NCBI GenBank assembly: GCA_022376925.1
Contig: JAIOJX010000026.1
Coordinates: 200,608,400-200,672,399 of the forward strand
Direction: 5' to 3'
Origin: Tragulus kanchil
Lineage: Eukaryota; Chordata; Mammalia; Artiodactyla; Tragulidae
Length of the DNA: 64,000 bases
Numbering within the stretch: the stretch's first letter is position 1; every line of letters begins with the position of its first letter. This document shows positions 10,660 to 22,690 of this stretch, in pieces. Made by a program: the position numbers and the translations under genes. The notes below the pieces were generated by a model. The model saw nothing but the letters and a program-made list of their open reading frames with translations, was not told the origin of the DNA and did no database searches.

Positions 10660-11190
10660 AATAGAGACACAGATGTAGAGAATGGACTAGTGGACACGAG
10701 ACAGGGGAGGAGGGATGTGAAGAATTGAGAGACTGAGAATAGCAGATACATACACTATCATGTATAAAAGAGACAGCTGGTAGGAAGCTGCTGTATATAG
10801 CTCAGGGAGCTCATCCTGATGCTCTGTGGTGACCCAGATGGGAGGGACAGGCTGGCGGTGAGAGATCCAAGAGGGAGGGAATGTATGTGTGTATTAGTCT
10901 CTCAGCTGTGTCCAACTCATGGTGACCCCATGGACTGTAGCCCACAAGGCTCCTCTGTCCATGGAATTCTCCAGGCAAGAATACTGGAGTGGGTTGCCAT
11001 TCCCTTCTCTAGCTTAGGATCTTTCCCCCAGACCTGAGTGATCAAACTCAAGTCTCCGGCATTGCAGGTAGGCTCATCTGAGGCACCAGGGAAGCCCATA
11101 TGCATAAAATAGCTGATTCGCTATGTTGCACAGTAGAAAACAATATTGTAAAGAAACTATGCCCCAATTTAAGAAATAAAATTCTCACAA
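10660..11190 (+). mobile_element. L1 3' end, forward, split by a SINE
   Basis: 'agatacatacactatcatgt', 'gctgctgtatatagctcagg', 'gctctgtggtgacccagatg' and, after the SINE at 10885-11098, 'agctgattcgctatgttgca' and 'aatttaagaaataaaattct' follow the 3' UTR of artiodactyl L1 elements. The tail runs into the A-rich stretch near 11193-11203. Confidence 0.7.
10885..11098 (-). mobile_element. Bov-tA SINE, reverse, nested in L1
   Basis: Runs from 'gtgtattagtctctcagctg' to 'ggcaccagggaagccc'. The complete reverse Bov-tA order is present. It interrupts the L1 3' UTR, so it is younger than that L1 piece. Confidence 0.9.
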
Positions 11191-11504
11191 CTAAAAAAAA
11201 AAATCATGGTTTTCTGTTGGCTTTTTTTTCTCTCACTGTCTTTTATGGAAGCATTGCAGTTTTTGTTTACGGTCCTAGGAGTTGATTTCAGTCACTGACT
11301 GGATAAGAATGGTAAAGTCATCCAGCAGATGCCGTGGGCAACTTCGGGCACTATTAGTGATTATGAGGTTTGACAGCATTAACAGCCTCTCATAAACTGG
11401 TGGTCACTGAAACTGCACCTAGGGAAGCAGCATGTGAAGGCAGACTCTGAGTCTGCCTCTGGGTGTCAAACATACAACCACGGCAAGAGGAATCTTAGTA
11501 TGCA

Positions 11505-11730
11505 TGGGTGCGTGTGTGCTCAGGCGCTTCAGTGGTGTCTGACTCTTTGTAACCTCATGGACTGTAGCCTGCCAGGCTCCCCTATCCATGGGATTCTCCA
11601 GGCAAGAATACTGGAGTGGGTTGTCATGCCCTCCTTCAGGAGATCTTCCTGACCCAGGGATGGAACCCACGTCACCTGTGTCTCCTGCACTGTAGACAGA
11701 TTCTTTACTACTAAACCACTGGAGAAGCCC
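11505..11730 (-). mobile_element. Bov-tA SINE, reverse
   Basis: 'tgctcaggcgcttcagtggt', 'catgggattctccaggcaag', 'ttcctgacccagggatggaa' and 'ctaaaccactggagaagccc' give a full reverse Bov-tA. Confidence 0.9.
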
Positions 11731-12319
11731 TAATAGGCATAAAGCAGCCTAACTAACAAGAATTCATGCTAGATAATTCCCAGGTGTGCTCAGGTCTTTG
11801 CCTTAACTTCACTAAGTTAGAATTTCAGCCAGGTAGGAGACAGTTTAACCTGCTGCACAGGTGAACTTGACCAGTTACTACGCAGATGCATTCTCTGGAT
11901 CACTTTGACTTTTTAATCTCAGTGCTTCTCTCCTCTGTAATACTTAGTCTATCACAAAATTTCAGAAATAGCTATAACAAATTCTGAAAGAAACACTCAA
12001 GGACATGAGAATAGTAAATGTTTAGCAGGGCCTGGACAGGAAATTTTGACTTAGAAAGCCAGGAAACAGCTGCTGAAAATAGTCCACAACTTAAAAAAAA
12101 AAAAAAAAAAAACTGTGTATGAGAGAATAATACAAAAATAATTTAGTTTCAAATTAAGCAAATGCTTGAGCACGTATCATATGATGAACCTCACAGAAAC
12201 ATAATCACATATAGCAAAATGACAGAGGAAATGGAATGCCTATTCAGTGTGATAAGTTTTTACAATTATATATATCCATGAAACTCAAATTCCTTTTGAG
12301 TCTATCTATAATCCTATCT

Positions 12320-12347
12320 GGGCTTTCCTGGTGGCTCAGATGGTAAA
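12320..12347 (+). mobile_element. Bov-tA SINE, forward, truncated at duplication join
   Basis: Only the first 28 bases of the tRNA-like head are present before the join. The full element is at 13484-13690. Confidence 0.85.
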
Positions 12348-12668
12348 ATTCTCACAACTAAAAAAAATCATGGTTTTCTGTTGGCTTTTTTTTCTCTCAC
12401 TGTCTTTTATGGAAGCATTGCAGTTTTTGTTTACGGTCCTAGGAGTTGATTTCAGTCACTGACTGGATAAGAATGGTAAAGTCATCCAGCAGATGCCGTG
12501 GGCAACTTCGGGCACTATTAGTGATTATGAGGTTTGACAGCATTAACAGCCTCTCATAAACTGGTGGTCACTGAAACTGCACCTAGGGAAGCAGCATGTG
12601 AAGGCAGACTCTGAGTCTGCCTCTGGGTGTCAAACATACAACCACGGCAAGAGGAATCTTAGTATGCA

Positions 12669-12894
12669 TGGGTGCGTGTGTGCTCAGGCGCTTCAGTGGT
12701 GTCTGACTCTTTGTAACCTCATGGACTGTAGCCTGCCAGGCTCCCCTATCCATGGGATTCTCCAGGCAAGAATACTGGAGTGGGTTGTCATGCCCTCCTT
12801 CAGGAGATCTTCCTGACCCAGGGATGGAACCCACGTCACCTGTGTCTCCTGCACTGTAGACAGATTCTTTACTACTAAACCACTGGAGAAGCCC
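12669..12894 (-). mobile_element. Bov-tA SINE, reverse (duplicate of 11505-11730)
   Basis: The same insertion, carried in the second copy of the 1.16-kb duplication. Confidence 0.9.
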
Positions 12895-13483
12895 TAATAG
12901 GCATAAAGCAGCCTAACTAACAAGAATTCATGCTAGATAATTCCCAGGTGTGCTCAGGTCTTTGCCTTAACTTCACTAAGTTAGAATTTCAGCCAGGTAG
13001 GAGACAGTTTAACCTGCTGCACAGGTGAACTTGACCAGTTACTACGCAGATGCATTCTCTGGATCACTTTGACTTTTTAATCTCAGTGCTTCTCTCCTCT
13101 GTAATACTTAGTCTATCACAAAATTTCAGAAATAGCTATAACAAATTCTGAAAGAAACACTCAAGGACATGAGAATAGTAAATGTTTAGCAGGGCCTGGA
13201 CAGGAAATTTTGACTTAGAAAGCCAGGAAACAGCTGCTGAAAATAGTCCACAACTTAAAAAAAAAAAAAAAAAAACTGTGTATGAGAGAATAATACAAAA
13301 ATAATTTAGTTTCAAATTAAGCAAATGCTTGAGCACGTATCATATGATGAACCTCACAGAAACATAATCACATATAGCAAAATGACAGAGGAAATGGAAT
13401 GCCTATTCAGTGTGATAAGTTTTTACAATTATATATATCCATGAAACTCAAATTCCTTTTGAGTCTATCTATAATCCTATCTG

Positions 13484-13690
13484 GGCTTTCCTGGTGGCTC
13501 AGATGGTAAAAAGTCTGCCTGCAATGCAGGAGACCTGGGCTCGATCCTTGGTGTTGGGAAGATCCCTGGAGAAAGGAATGGCAACTCCAGTATTGTTGCC
13601 TGAAGAAGCCCATGGACACAGGAACCTGGGTGACTACAGTCCATGGGATCACAAAGAGTAGTTGACTGAGCAACTAACACACCCAACACA
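13484..13690 (+). mobile_element. Bov-tA SINE, forward
   Basis: 'ggctttcctggtggctcaga', 'cctgcaatgcaggagacctg', 'ggcaactccagtattgttgc', 'catgggatcacaaagagtag' and 'ttgactgagcaactaacac' give the full order of a Bov-tA unit. Confidence 0.9.
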
Positions 13691-13699
13691 CATCATCAC

Positions 13700-15535
13700 A
13701 TCTATAATACCCAAATGTTTTCTGATGCCTTTATGCCCTCCACCCAGAGGTACCACTATTCTGATATCTTCAATCATAAATTAGCAGAATCACACAGTAT
13801 GTATTCTTTTGCTTCTAGCTTCTTTCACTCAGCATAACTTTTTGAAGTTTATCCATGTTGTTGCTAGTTTCAGGAGCGAGTTCTTGCTACAGATGAGTTA
13901 TCAATATATTGTATGATTATACCACAGTTTTTTTAGCCATTCTCCTATACATGGATATTTGAGTTGTTTCTAGGTTTTATTTATTTATGGATAAGTCTGC
14001 TTGGAACATTTTTGTAAGAGTCATTTTATGTACACACAAAAAATATTTCTCTTGGATAAATGCCTAAGTGTAGGAATGCTGGTCATAGGGTAGGGTATAT
14101 GAGAAACTGCTAGACGGATTTGCAAAGTGGTTAAACGCCATTTTACAAAAGTCGTATTGGCAATGCTGGGCTTCCCTGGTAGCTCAGTTCAATCCCTGGG
14201 ATGGAAAGATCCCCTGGAAAAGGGATAGGCTACCCACTCCAGTATTCTTGGGCTTCCCTGGTAGCTCAGATGGGAAAGAATTTGCCTGCAATGCAGTTAG
14301 ACCTGGCTTTGATCCCTGGATTGGGGAGATCCCTTGGAAGAAGGCATAGGGACCCATTCCAGTATTCTTGCCTAGAGAATCCCATGGGCTACAATTTACA
14401 GGGTCACAAAGAGTCAGACACGACTGAGCGACTGAGCACAAGCACCTCAGCAATGTATGATGATTTCAGTTGATTCGTATCTTCTCTAGCATTTGATGTT
14501 GTCAATCTTTTTAATCTTGCCATTTTAGTGGATTTGTAGTCCTATCTCACTGTTGTTTTTACACTTCACTGATGATTAATAGGACTGATCACTTTTTAAT
14601 GTGATTCTACCTTTTTGTGTGTATCTTTGTTTACAAAGTGCCCATTCAGATCACTGACTTATTTTTATTGGGTTGTTTCTCCTACTATTTTGGAGTTGTA
14701 GGAGTATTATTAGGTTTTAAATAAGTCTGTTGTGTTGCAAATATTTTCCCCAATCTGTGGCTTTCATATTTATTTTCTTAATGATTGATAAGCAGGAGTT
14801 TTAAGTTTTGATTAAGTTCACCTTATCAAAATTTCCTCTTATGATTAGAACATTTTGTGCTCTAACAAATTTTAGTCTCTTCAAGGATTGCAAAAATAAT
14901 CCTCTCATTTTTTTCAGGAATTTTTAGAATTGTAGCCTTTATATTGAGGACTACAATCTATCTTGAATTAGTTTTCACGGATGTGATAGGGTATGGTTAG
15001 AGGTGCATTTTTGCTTACATATAACTTGTTATCACTTTTCAAACCATTTGTTAAAAGAACTTTCTTTAACCTATTAAGTAATGTTGGTACTCTGGCTGAA
15101 AAAAATAATCAAGTGACTACGTAAATGTGGACCTCTTTCTGGATTCAATATTTGCTTTAATCTACCTATAAGTTTCTCTTAATGCAATATCACACCAACT
15201 TGATTATAGTAAGTTTTGATATCAAACAGTATAAACACTTCAAAGCATTATTTTATTTCAAGATTTTTTCGAGTATTCTGAGTATAGTATAGATTTCTAT
15301 TTATTTAGGTCTTCTTTAATTTTCACCAGTAATGTTTTTGTAGTTTCAGTGTAACAGATCTTACATGCATTATTCTTAAATATTTTACATCATGTGATGC
15401 TATTATAAATAGTATTATATTTTTAATTTTATTTTCTATCAGTTCTTTGCTGGAATATAAAAGTTGATATTTTTATATTGACCTTGTTTGCTTAAACATT
15501 GCTTAAATCACTTGTGAGAATCCATAGTACCTTTT
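13700..15535 (-). mobile_element. Decayed L1 (L1M-type), reverse, ORF2 3' part and beyond
   Basis: The forward text reads as the complement of an old L1 ORF2 end. Landmarks are 'ctttcactcagcataactt', 'gaagtttatccatgttgttg', 'aatgctggtcatagggtagg', 'ggattgcaaaaataatcct', 'tcttgaattagttttcacgg' and 'caacttgattatagtaagtt'. Frames are broken throughout. Two Bov-tA pieces interrupt it at 14169-14445. Confidence 0.75.
14169..14445 (+). mobile_element. Bov-tA, forward: partial unit followed by a full unit
   Basis: A first head at 14169 ('gggcttccctggtagctcag') jumps straight to 'ttcaatccctgggatggaaa' and stops at 'ctccagtattctt'. At 14250 a second head begins and continues as a full unit to 'gagcgactgagcac'. 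The first unit has lost about 40 bases of its head. This is either a nested pair or a head-to-tail SINE dimer. Confidence 0.8.
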
Positions 15536-15835
15536 TAGATTGTTTAGCATTTTCTACACACATGATCTCATTCCCAGAACTGTGAGTCCTGGCTGTGAGA
15601 AAAAAAGTACCATAAACTCAACAGTGGTCCAGATTGTACACCCCATCCTGGATGACATTACTCCAGCCCTTCAAGGTGTTGTCATCCATCTGGCTTCACA
15701 ACAAGCTTCAAAGACATTCTGTCAGGTCAAGATAATAACACCAGTGAATTCCATGTACACAGGCCTGGTGCTGATCTTTCTTAGCTGTAGAATGATTTCC
15801 TTGGTCAGAAGTTCTGCTGTGTAGAAAACCACTGT
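15536..15835. other. Unassigned segment with an open frame of 94 codons
   Basis: The forward strand is open from 15540 to 15824. The frame contains 'IVHPILDDITPALQGV' and 'SRMISLV'-like stretches, but I recognise no domain. The base composition is less AT-rich than the flanks, and it sits at the end of an antisense L1. It may be a decayed repeat rather than a gene. An identical copy is at 16752-17051. Confidence 0.35.
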
Positions 15836-16264
15836 GAGGAATAGGCATTCCCTAAGTCCACAGAGGGTGATTTTGGCAGAAGCATTGTAGACAGGAAAGG
15901 TAAATACATATGTGAAAATGTATGACCAGTAGCAGAAATGAAGAGTGTAATATCTGAGTATTTCTTCCTTATTTTTATATGAATAATCTGTATTTTTATT
16001 AACCAGCTATATTTTTCCTCCCCTTACCCCCTACCATATAAGATGTATTAATAGCAGCTATGCTTATATCTCAGGATTTAAGTTAGAGTGTATCAAAGAG
16101 GGAATGTGATTCAGCTAGAAGAGAAACGAACATTTAAAAATTGAGTAAAGGGATTTCTGATCTTCTTTTCAGAAGAGAGTTAACATATTTTATTTGTGTA
16201 GCACAGTTTTATTGTGCTATAGACAAAGATGATTTTACTGTTATCTTTATAAGGAAATTGGTGG

Positions 16265-16325
16265 TTGGCGGTTTAGTTGCTAAGTTGTGTCCGACTCTTG
16301 CAGCCCCATGGACTCTAGCCTGCTT
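16265..16325 (-). mobile_element. Bov-A SINE, reverse, truncated at duplication join
   Basis: 'ggtttagttgctaagttgtg' to 'ccatggactctagcctgct' only. The longer version is at 17481-17606. Confidence 0.8.
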
Positions 16326-17480
16326 AATCGTTTATCTAAAAAATGTACTAGAAATAGGATTCAATATTTGCTTTAATCTACCTATAAGTTTCTCTTAATG
16401 CAATATCACACCAACTTGATTATAGTAAGTTTTGATATCAAACAGTATAAACACTTCAAAGCATTATTTTATTTCAAGATTTTTTCGAGTATTCTGAGTA
16501 TAGTATAGATTTCTATTTATTTAGGTCTTCTTTAATTTTCACCAGTAATGTTTTTGTAGTTTCAGTGTAACAGATCTTACATGCATTATTCTTAAATATT
16601 TTACATCATGTGATGCTATTATAAATAGTATTATATTTTTAATTTTATTTTCTATCAGTTCTTTGCTGGAATATAAAAGTTGATATTTTTATATTGACCT
16701 TGTTTGCTTAAACATTGCTTAAATCACTTGTGAGAATCCATAGTACCTTTTTAGATTGTTTAGCATTTTCTACACACATGATCTCATTCCCAGAACTGTG
16801 AGTCCTGGCTGTGAGAAAAAAAGTACCATAAACTCAACAGTGGTCCAGATTGTACACCCCATCCTGGATGACATTACTCCAGCCCTTCAAGGTGTTGTCA
16901 TCCATCTGGCTTCACAACAAGCTTCAAAGACATTCTGTCAGGTCAAGATAATAACACCAGTGAATTCCATGTACACAGGCCTGGTGCTGATCTTTCTTAG
17001 CTGTAGAATGATTTCCTTGGTCAGAAGTTCTGCTGTGTAGAAAACCACTGTGAGGAATAGGCATTCCCTAAGTCCACAGAGGGTGATTTTGGCAGAAGCA
17101 TTGTAGACAGGAAAGGTAAATACATATGTGAAAATGTATGACCAGTAGCAGAAATGAAGAGTGTAATATCTGAGTATTTCTTCCTTATTTTTATATGAAT
17201 AATCTGTATTTTTATTAACCAGCTATATTTTTCCTCCCCTTACCCCCTACCATATAAGATGTATTAATAGCAGCTATGCTTATATCTCAGGATTTAAGTT
17301 AGAGTGTATCAAAGAGGGAATGTGATTCAGCTAGAAGAGAAACGAACATTTAAAAAATTGAGTAAAGGGATTTCTGATCTTCTTTTCAGAAGAGAGTTAA
17401 CATATTTTATTTGTGTAGCACAGTTTTATTGTGCTATAGACAAAGATGATTTTACTGTTATCTTTATAAGGAAATTGGTG

Positions 17481-17606
17481 GTTGGCGGTTTAGTTGCTAA
17501 GTTGTGTCCGACTCTTGCAGCCCCATGGACTCTAGCCTGCTAGGCTTCTCTTTCCATGGGATTCTTCAGGCAGGAATACTGAGTGGACTGCCATTTCCTT
17601 CTCCCT
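17481..17606 (-). mobile_element. Bov-A SINE, reverse
   Basis: 'ggtttagttgctaagttgtg', 'atgggattcttcaggcagga' and 'ctgccatttccttctcc' form a reverse Bov-A body. The tRNA-like head is missing. Confidence 0.85.
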
Positions 17607-18167
17607 ATTTTCCTACTTCTTTGAATGTCTGATAATTTTTATTATATGTTAGACATTATAGATGCTTTACTGTTGACTGGATTGTATTGTTATCCTTAAC
17701 GGAATATTGAGTCTTGTTCCTATGGTCAAAATAGATATGTATGGGTGCCAAGTTGTGAAAGGATGGAGTGTGAAGTTTTGGTTTGTGTCAGTTTATCTAG
17801 ACCGGAATCTTTTCTCAGAATTACATTTGTTGTATCATTGGCCACAACAGGAATGTGCATGAGATTAGGGAAGTAGAAAAGAGACAATGGCTAGTTTTCA
17901 CACACTGAAGGCTGGCACAGGGCGAGGCATGTTGCAGCTCATGTGTGCAGTTACTGATCTGCTGGTCCACCTTACTGGGGTTGGGGGGCATCAGAAGGGC
18001 TTACAATTCTAACCAGACCTGTTCTTTTAGATCCTGTGAACCCCAGTCCTTGGAAGGTACATCTTCATAAAGATAGTTATCAACTCTGCATGCAATTTAC
18101 TCACATTATCAAAATCAAAGAAGATGAGACAAATACACAGTCTTATTTGTTCTGGTGGGTTCTAGCC
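17607..18167 (-). mobile_element. Decayed L1 (L1M-type) 3' region, reverse
   Basis: 'ttcctacttctttgaatgtc', 'tgataatttttattatatgt' and 'tagacattatagatgctttac' match the complement of old L1M 3' regions. A paralogous stretch occurs at 20108-20200. The copy at 18754-19307 is the tandem duplicate. Confidence 0.55.
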
Positions 18168-18627
18168 GTTTTCTCATTCAACTTCGCAAAACCACTGTGA
18201 GGAATAGGCATTCCTAAGTCCACAGAGGGTGTTTGGCAGAAGCATTGTAGACAGGAAAGGTAAATACATATGTGAAAATGTATGACCAGTAGCAGAAATG
18301 AAGAGTGTAATATCTGAGTATTTCTTCCTTATTTTTATATGAATAATCTGTATTTTTATTAACCAGCTATATTTTTCCTCCCCTTACCCCCTACCATATA
18401 AGATGTATTAATAGCAGCTATGCTTATATCTCAGGATTTAAGTTAGAGTGTATCAAAGAGGGAATGTGATTCAGCTAGAAGAGAAACGAACATTTAAAAA
18501 TTGAGTAAAGGATTTCTGATCTTCTTTTCAGAAGAGAGTTAACATATTTTATTTGTGTAGCACAGTTTTATTGTGCTATAGACAAAGATGATTTTACTGT
18601 TATCTTTATAAGGAAATTGGTGGTTGG

Positions 18628-18753
18628 CGGTTTAGTTGCTAAGTTGTGTCCGACTCTTGCAGCCCCATGGACTCTAGCCTGCTAGGCTTCTCTTTCCATG
18701 GGATTCTTCAGGCAGGAATACTGAGTGGACTGCCATTTCCTTCTCCCTATTTT
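18628..18753 (-). mobile_element. Bov-A SINE, reverse (duplicate of 17481-17606)
   Basis: The same insertion, carried in the second copy of the 1147-bp duplication. Confidence 0.85.
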
Positions 18754-19514
18754 CCTACTTCTTTGAATGTCTGATAATTTTTATTATATGTTAGACATTA
18801 TAGATGCTTTACTGTTGACTGGATTGTATTGTTATCCTTAACGGAATATTGAGTCTTGTTCCTATGGTCAAAATAGATATGTATGGGTGCCAAGTTGTGA
18901 AAGGATGGAGTGTGAAGTTTTGGTTTGTGTCAGTTTATCTAGACCGGAATCTTTTCTCAGAATTACATTTGTTGTATCATTGGCCACAACAGGAATGTGC
19001 ATGAGATTAGGGAAGTAGAAAAGAGACAATGGCTAGTTTTCACACACTGAAGGCTGGCACAGGGCGAGGCATGTTGCAGCTCATGTGTGCAGTTACTGAT
19101 CTGCTGGTCCACCTTACTGGGGTTGGGGGGCATCAGAAGGGCTTACAATTCTAACCAGACCTGTTCTTTTAGATCCTGTGAACCCCAGTCCTTGGAAGGT
19201 ACATCTTCATAAAGATAGTTATCAACTCTGCATGCAATTTACTCACATTATCAAAATCAAAGAAGATGAGACAAATACACAGTCTTATTTGTTCTGGTGG
19301 GTTCTAGTTTTTCCTCATAGATTTTAATTTTCTGCCACAGGTACCCTCAAGGTTCAGCCTTGCTTTTTTCTCCTTTAGGTCTATATTTCTTTGCTGACTT
19401 CAGGCCCAAATCAACACAGAGGCGACTGTCTTATGGAGACTGATAACCAGCTCCCACAATTGCATAAGATCTAGCCCTCAAAATAAATTCCTTATGTATA
19501 CCACTTACCCTTAG

Positions 19515-19634
19515 AGTAGGAAATGGCACCCCACTCTAGTATTCTTCCTTGGAAAATTTTATGGACAGAGGAGTCTGGTGGGATACAGTCTGTGGGGCTT
19601 CAAACAAGTGGACACAACTGAGTGAGCATACACA
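19515..19634 (+). mobile_element. Bov-A SINE fragment, forward
   Basis: 'gtaggaaatggcaccccact', 'ctagtattcttccttggaaa', 'agtctggtgggatacagtct' and 'gtggacacaactgagtgagc' give the 3' two thirds of a forward Bov-A body. Confidence 0.85.
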
Positions 19635-19639
19635 CATAT

Positions 19640-20650
19640 CACTTACAGTAGTTCTTTTACCTGATTCGATCCTGGTATGGTCTTTTCTGTGTTTATTCTG
19701 CTTGGAATTTATTGAGCCTCTTGGATATGCTTGAAATTATACCATAAGTTATGGAAACTCCATTATTATTTTCAGCTGCCTTTTTTTTCATGTTTTAGTT
19801 TTGATAATTTCCACTGCTCCATCTTCATGTTTACTGATGGTTTTTTCTGCAGTATCTAGTCTGAGTTTAGGCCCATTCAATGAGTTTTTAATTTTTGATA
19901 TTCTATTTTTATCTCTAATATTCCCTTTTTTCATAGTTTTCACTTCCCTATTGATATTTCATATTTTCAATTTAAAACCTTTTTTTCCCTTTGGATTCCT
20001 CAGTATTTTTAGGACATGAAAAGGCATGGTTTACTAATTTCATCATCTGTGTAACTTCTGGGTCTGTTTTTACTAAATAATTTCTCATAATGGTCATGGG
20101 TGACATTTTCCTACTTCTTTAAATGTCTGGTAACTTTTATTATACACTGGACATTAAAGATGCTTTACTGTTTGGATTATTTTGTTTTCCTTAATGGAAT
20201 ATTGAGTCTTGTTCCTATCCGCAGTTAATTTACCTGCAATATTATTTAATTCTTTCAAGCCTTATTGTTAAATAGTTCAAGAGTGACAGTTTTTCTAGGA
20301 CTAGATTAGCCTTTTTGGAATTTCTACAGAGTCTGCATTGTTTTTGAAGTCCTTCCATCTTGGCGGGTAAGAACACAAATATCTGACCACTCTGTCTAGC
20401 TCTAAGAGATCAAGCCTCTATCCTTCAGTATTTGCCCCTTTCTAGTATTATACTTTGTCCTGACCCAGGCAGTTTCAGTCTGCATATACACTACTTACTA
20501 TGCAGTCAACGATTCAAGGGGCCCTCTATGAATATTTCTGGAACTCCTCTGCATAGCTCACTTCTCAAAACCTTGCCCTTACACCCCTTCCAGTCAAAAT
20601 TCACTTTAGCCACAGTCTAGAAAGTGATGCTAGACATTCAAATGGACCTC
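19640..20650 (-). mobile_element. Decayed L1 (L1M-type) 3' region, reverse
   Basis: 'tggtcttttctgtgtttatt', 'ctgcttggaatttattgagc', 'tttgataatttccactgctc' and 'catcttcatgtttactgatg' are characteristic of antisense L1M 3' UTR text. Duplicated at 20781-21835. Confidence 0.7.
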
Positions 20651-20673
20651 AGCAAATTTTCCTTTTTTTAAGA

Positions 20674-20775
20674 ACTCTAGTATTCTTCCTTGGAAAATTT
20701 TATGGACAGAGGAGTCTGGTGGGATACAGTCTGTGGGGCTTCAAACAAGTGGACACAACTGAGTGAGCATACACA
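20674..20775 (+). mobile_element. Bov-A SINE fragment (duplicate of 19533-19634)
   Basis: A copy made by the 1141-bp duplication. It starts exactly at the join and lacks the first 18 bases of the upstream version. Confidence 0.85.
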
Positions 20776-21835
20776 CATATCACTTACAGTAGTTCTTTTA
20801 CCTGATTCGATCCTGGTATGGTCTTTTCTGTGTTTATTCTGCTTGGAATTTATTGAGCCTCTTGGATATGCTTGAAATTATACCATAAGTTATGGAAACT
20901 CCATTATTATTTTCAGCTGCCTTTTTTTTCATGTTTTAGTTTTGATAATTTCCACTGCTCCATCTTCATGTTTACTGATGGTTTTTTCTGCAGTATCTAG
21001 TCTGAGTTTAGGCCCATTCAATGAGTTTTTAATTTTTGATATTCTATTTTTATCTCTAATATTCCCTTTTTTCATAGTTTTCACTTCCCTATTGATATTT
21101 CATATTTTCAATTTAAAACCTTGTTTTCCCTTTGGATTCCTCAGTATTTTTAGGACATGAAAAGGCATGGTTTACTAATTTCATCATCTGTGTAACTTCT
21201 GGGTCTGTTTTTACTAAATAATTTCTCATAATGGTCATGGGTGACATTTTCCTACTTCTTTAAATGTCTGGTAACTTTTATTATACACTGGACATTAAAG
21301 ATGCTTTACTGTTTGGATTATTTTGTTTTCCTTAATGGAATATTGAGTCTTGTTCCTATCCGCAGTTAATTTACCTGCAATATTATTTAATTCTTTCAAG
21401 CCTTATTGTTAAATAGTTCAAGAGTGACAGTTTTTCTAGGACTAGATTAGCCTTTTTGGAATTTCTACAGAGTCTGCATTGTTTTTGAAGTCCTTCCATC
21501 TTGGCGGGTAAGAACACAAATATCTGACCACTCTGTCTAGCTCTAAGAGATCAAGCCTCTATCCTTCAGTATTTGCCCCTTTCTAGTATTATACTTTGTC
21601 CTGACCCAGGCAGTTTCAGTCTGCATATACACTACTTACTATGCAGTCAACGATTCAAGGGGCCCTCTATGAATATTTCTGGAACTCCTCTGCATAGCTC
21701 ACTTCTCAAAAACCTTGCCTTACACATTCCAGTCACTTCACTGGCTATGAATTCTGACCTCCATCTCCTGAGCTCAAGGAGACTGGGCTCAGGTACCCCT
21801 TCTTGAGCCACAGTCTAGAAAGTGATGCTAGACAT

Positions 21836-22690
21836 AAAACCAGTACAAATGCAGGACTTATCTCATTTGCAAAATTTTTGCCCTTCTTTTAAGAATCAGT
21901 CTTGTGCTGCCTCTTATTCAACATCCAAAAGAAGTGATATCATATATTTTTTCTAGTTGCTTATTGTAGGAGGCCTACTATGATATCAATTCCTTCATCA
22001 TGGCTAGAAGTAAAATTTATTTGCTCAGCTCTTGTTTAACCCTGACAACAAACATATGTATTTGTATATATGTTTTTAGAGACTTAACATTAAACCAACT
22101 AGAATAAACTCCACAACAAGCAGAATCACTTAAGATTAGTCTCACATTCACTTCCTCACCCCAGACTGCTGAGGATTTGATTATCTTAAAAGCAGAATCA
22201 TTCGAATGCTCAGATATTTGCATGTAAATTTTTATTTTTTTCCTTTTGTTGCACACAGCGGTTGTCAAAATTTACTGTGCATAAAAATGACTATACAAAT
22301 CAATGATCCCCTACTTAATGGAATATTTAATGGTTGTTCTAGGATAGTTTTGACATAATGTATTCAAGTTTAGCTCCAATGTAATATGGGAGTCAGTTGT
22401 ATGTTTTTTGTGGATTTTGGGGTAGATTCATTCTGATTTGTTTTTACTAAGAAAATTATTATGGACAACCCATTTCTGTAAAAAAGGAAATTGTGTGTGT
22501 GGAGTATCTAGAAGGAAAAGAAATCCACAGAGGAAAAGCTAGAGTTGAGATACTACACCTTAGAAAGAAAAATATAATCTATGCCTTAATTTCTCTTCCA
22601 ATATAGATTGAAGATTATACATGTCTAAGAATATGCTCTGGGAAAACAGAGTGAAAGATGATCACCTATACATGGAAGAAGTTTTATCTT
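21836..22690. other. Non-coding, nothing recognised
   Basis: AT-rich unique sequence with no gene-like frame or clear repeat. Confidence 0.4.

Larger units (their letters stand above)
11177..13510. repeat. Direct tandem duplication, period about 1164-1167 bp
   Basis: Copy 1 is 11177-12343 and copy 2 is 12344-13510. An A run is 11 in copy 1 and 8 in copy 2 (near 11193 and 12360). The join falls inside a forward Bov-tA head: 'ggctcagatggtaaaa' continues as 'ttctcacaac' at 12348 but as 'agtctgcctgcaatgcagg' at 13510. The shared 'taaaa' is microhomology at the join. Each copy carries an A tract of about 19 near 12092 and 13257. Confidence 0.9.
15141..17541. repeat. Direct tandem duplication, period 1216 bp
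   Basis: Copy 1 is 15141-16325 and copy 2 is 16357-17541. Between them, 16326-16356 is a filler of about 31 bp not found at the end of copy 2. The join again cuts a reverse Bov-A SINE. The right half of this unit is present a third time at 18188-18680. Confidence 0.9.
17041..19307. repeat. Direct tandem duplication, period about 1147 bp, overlapping the previous one
   Basis: Copy 1 is 17041-18167 and copy 2 is 18188-19307, with a 20-bp filler at 18168-18187. Copy 2 starts with several single-base losses ('cattcctaag' against 'cattccctaag', 'gtgtttggcag' against 'gtgattttggcag'). This duplication overlaps the 1216-bp one, so the interval 17041-17541 exists three times (also at 15825-16325 and 18188-18687). 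Confidence 0.9.
19533..21835. repeat. Direct tandem duplication, period 1141 bp, with ragged end
   Basis: Copy 1 is 19533-20673 and copy 2 is 20674-21835. From about 20575 copy 1 differs from copy 2. It lacks most of the 21727-21805 segment and then re-aligns at 'gccacagtctagaaagtgat'. The join starts at 'actctagtattc' inside the Bov-A fragment. The ragged end suggests a low-quality sequence end rather than a biological event. Confidence 0.9.
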
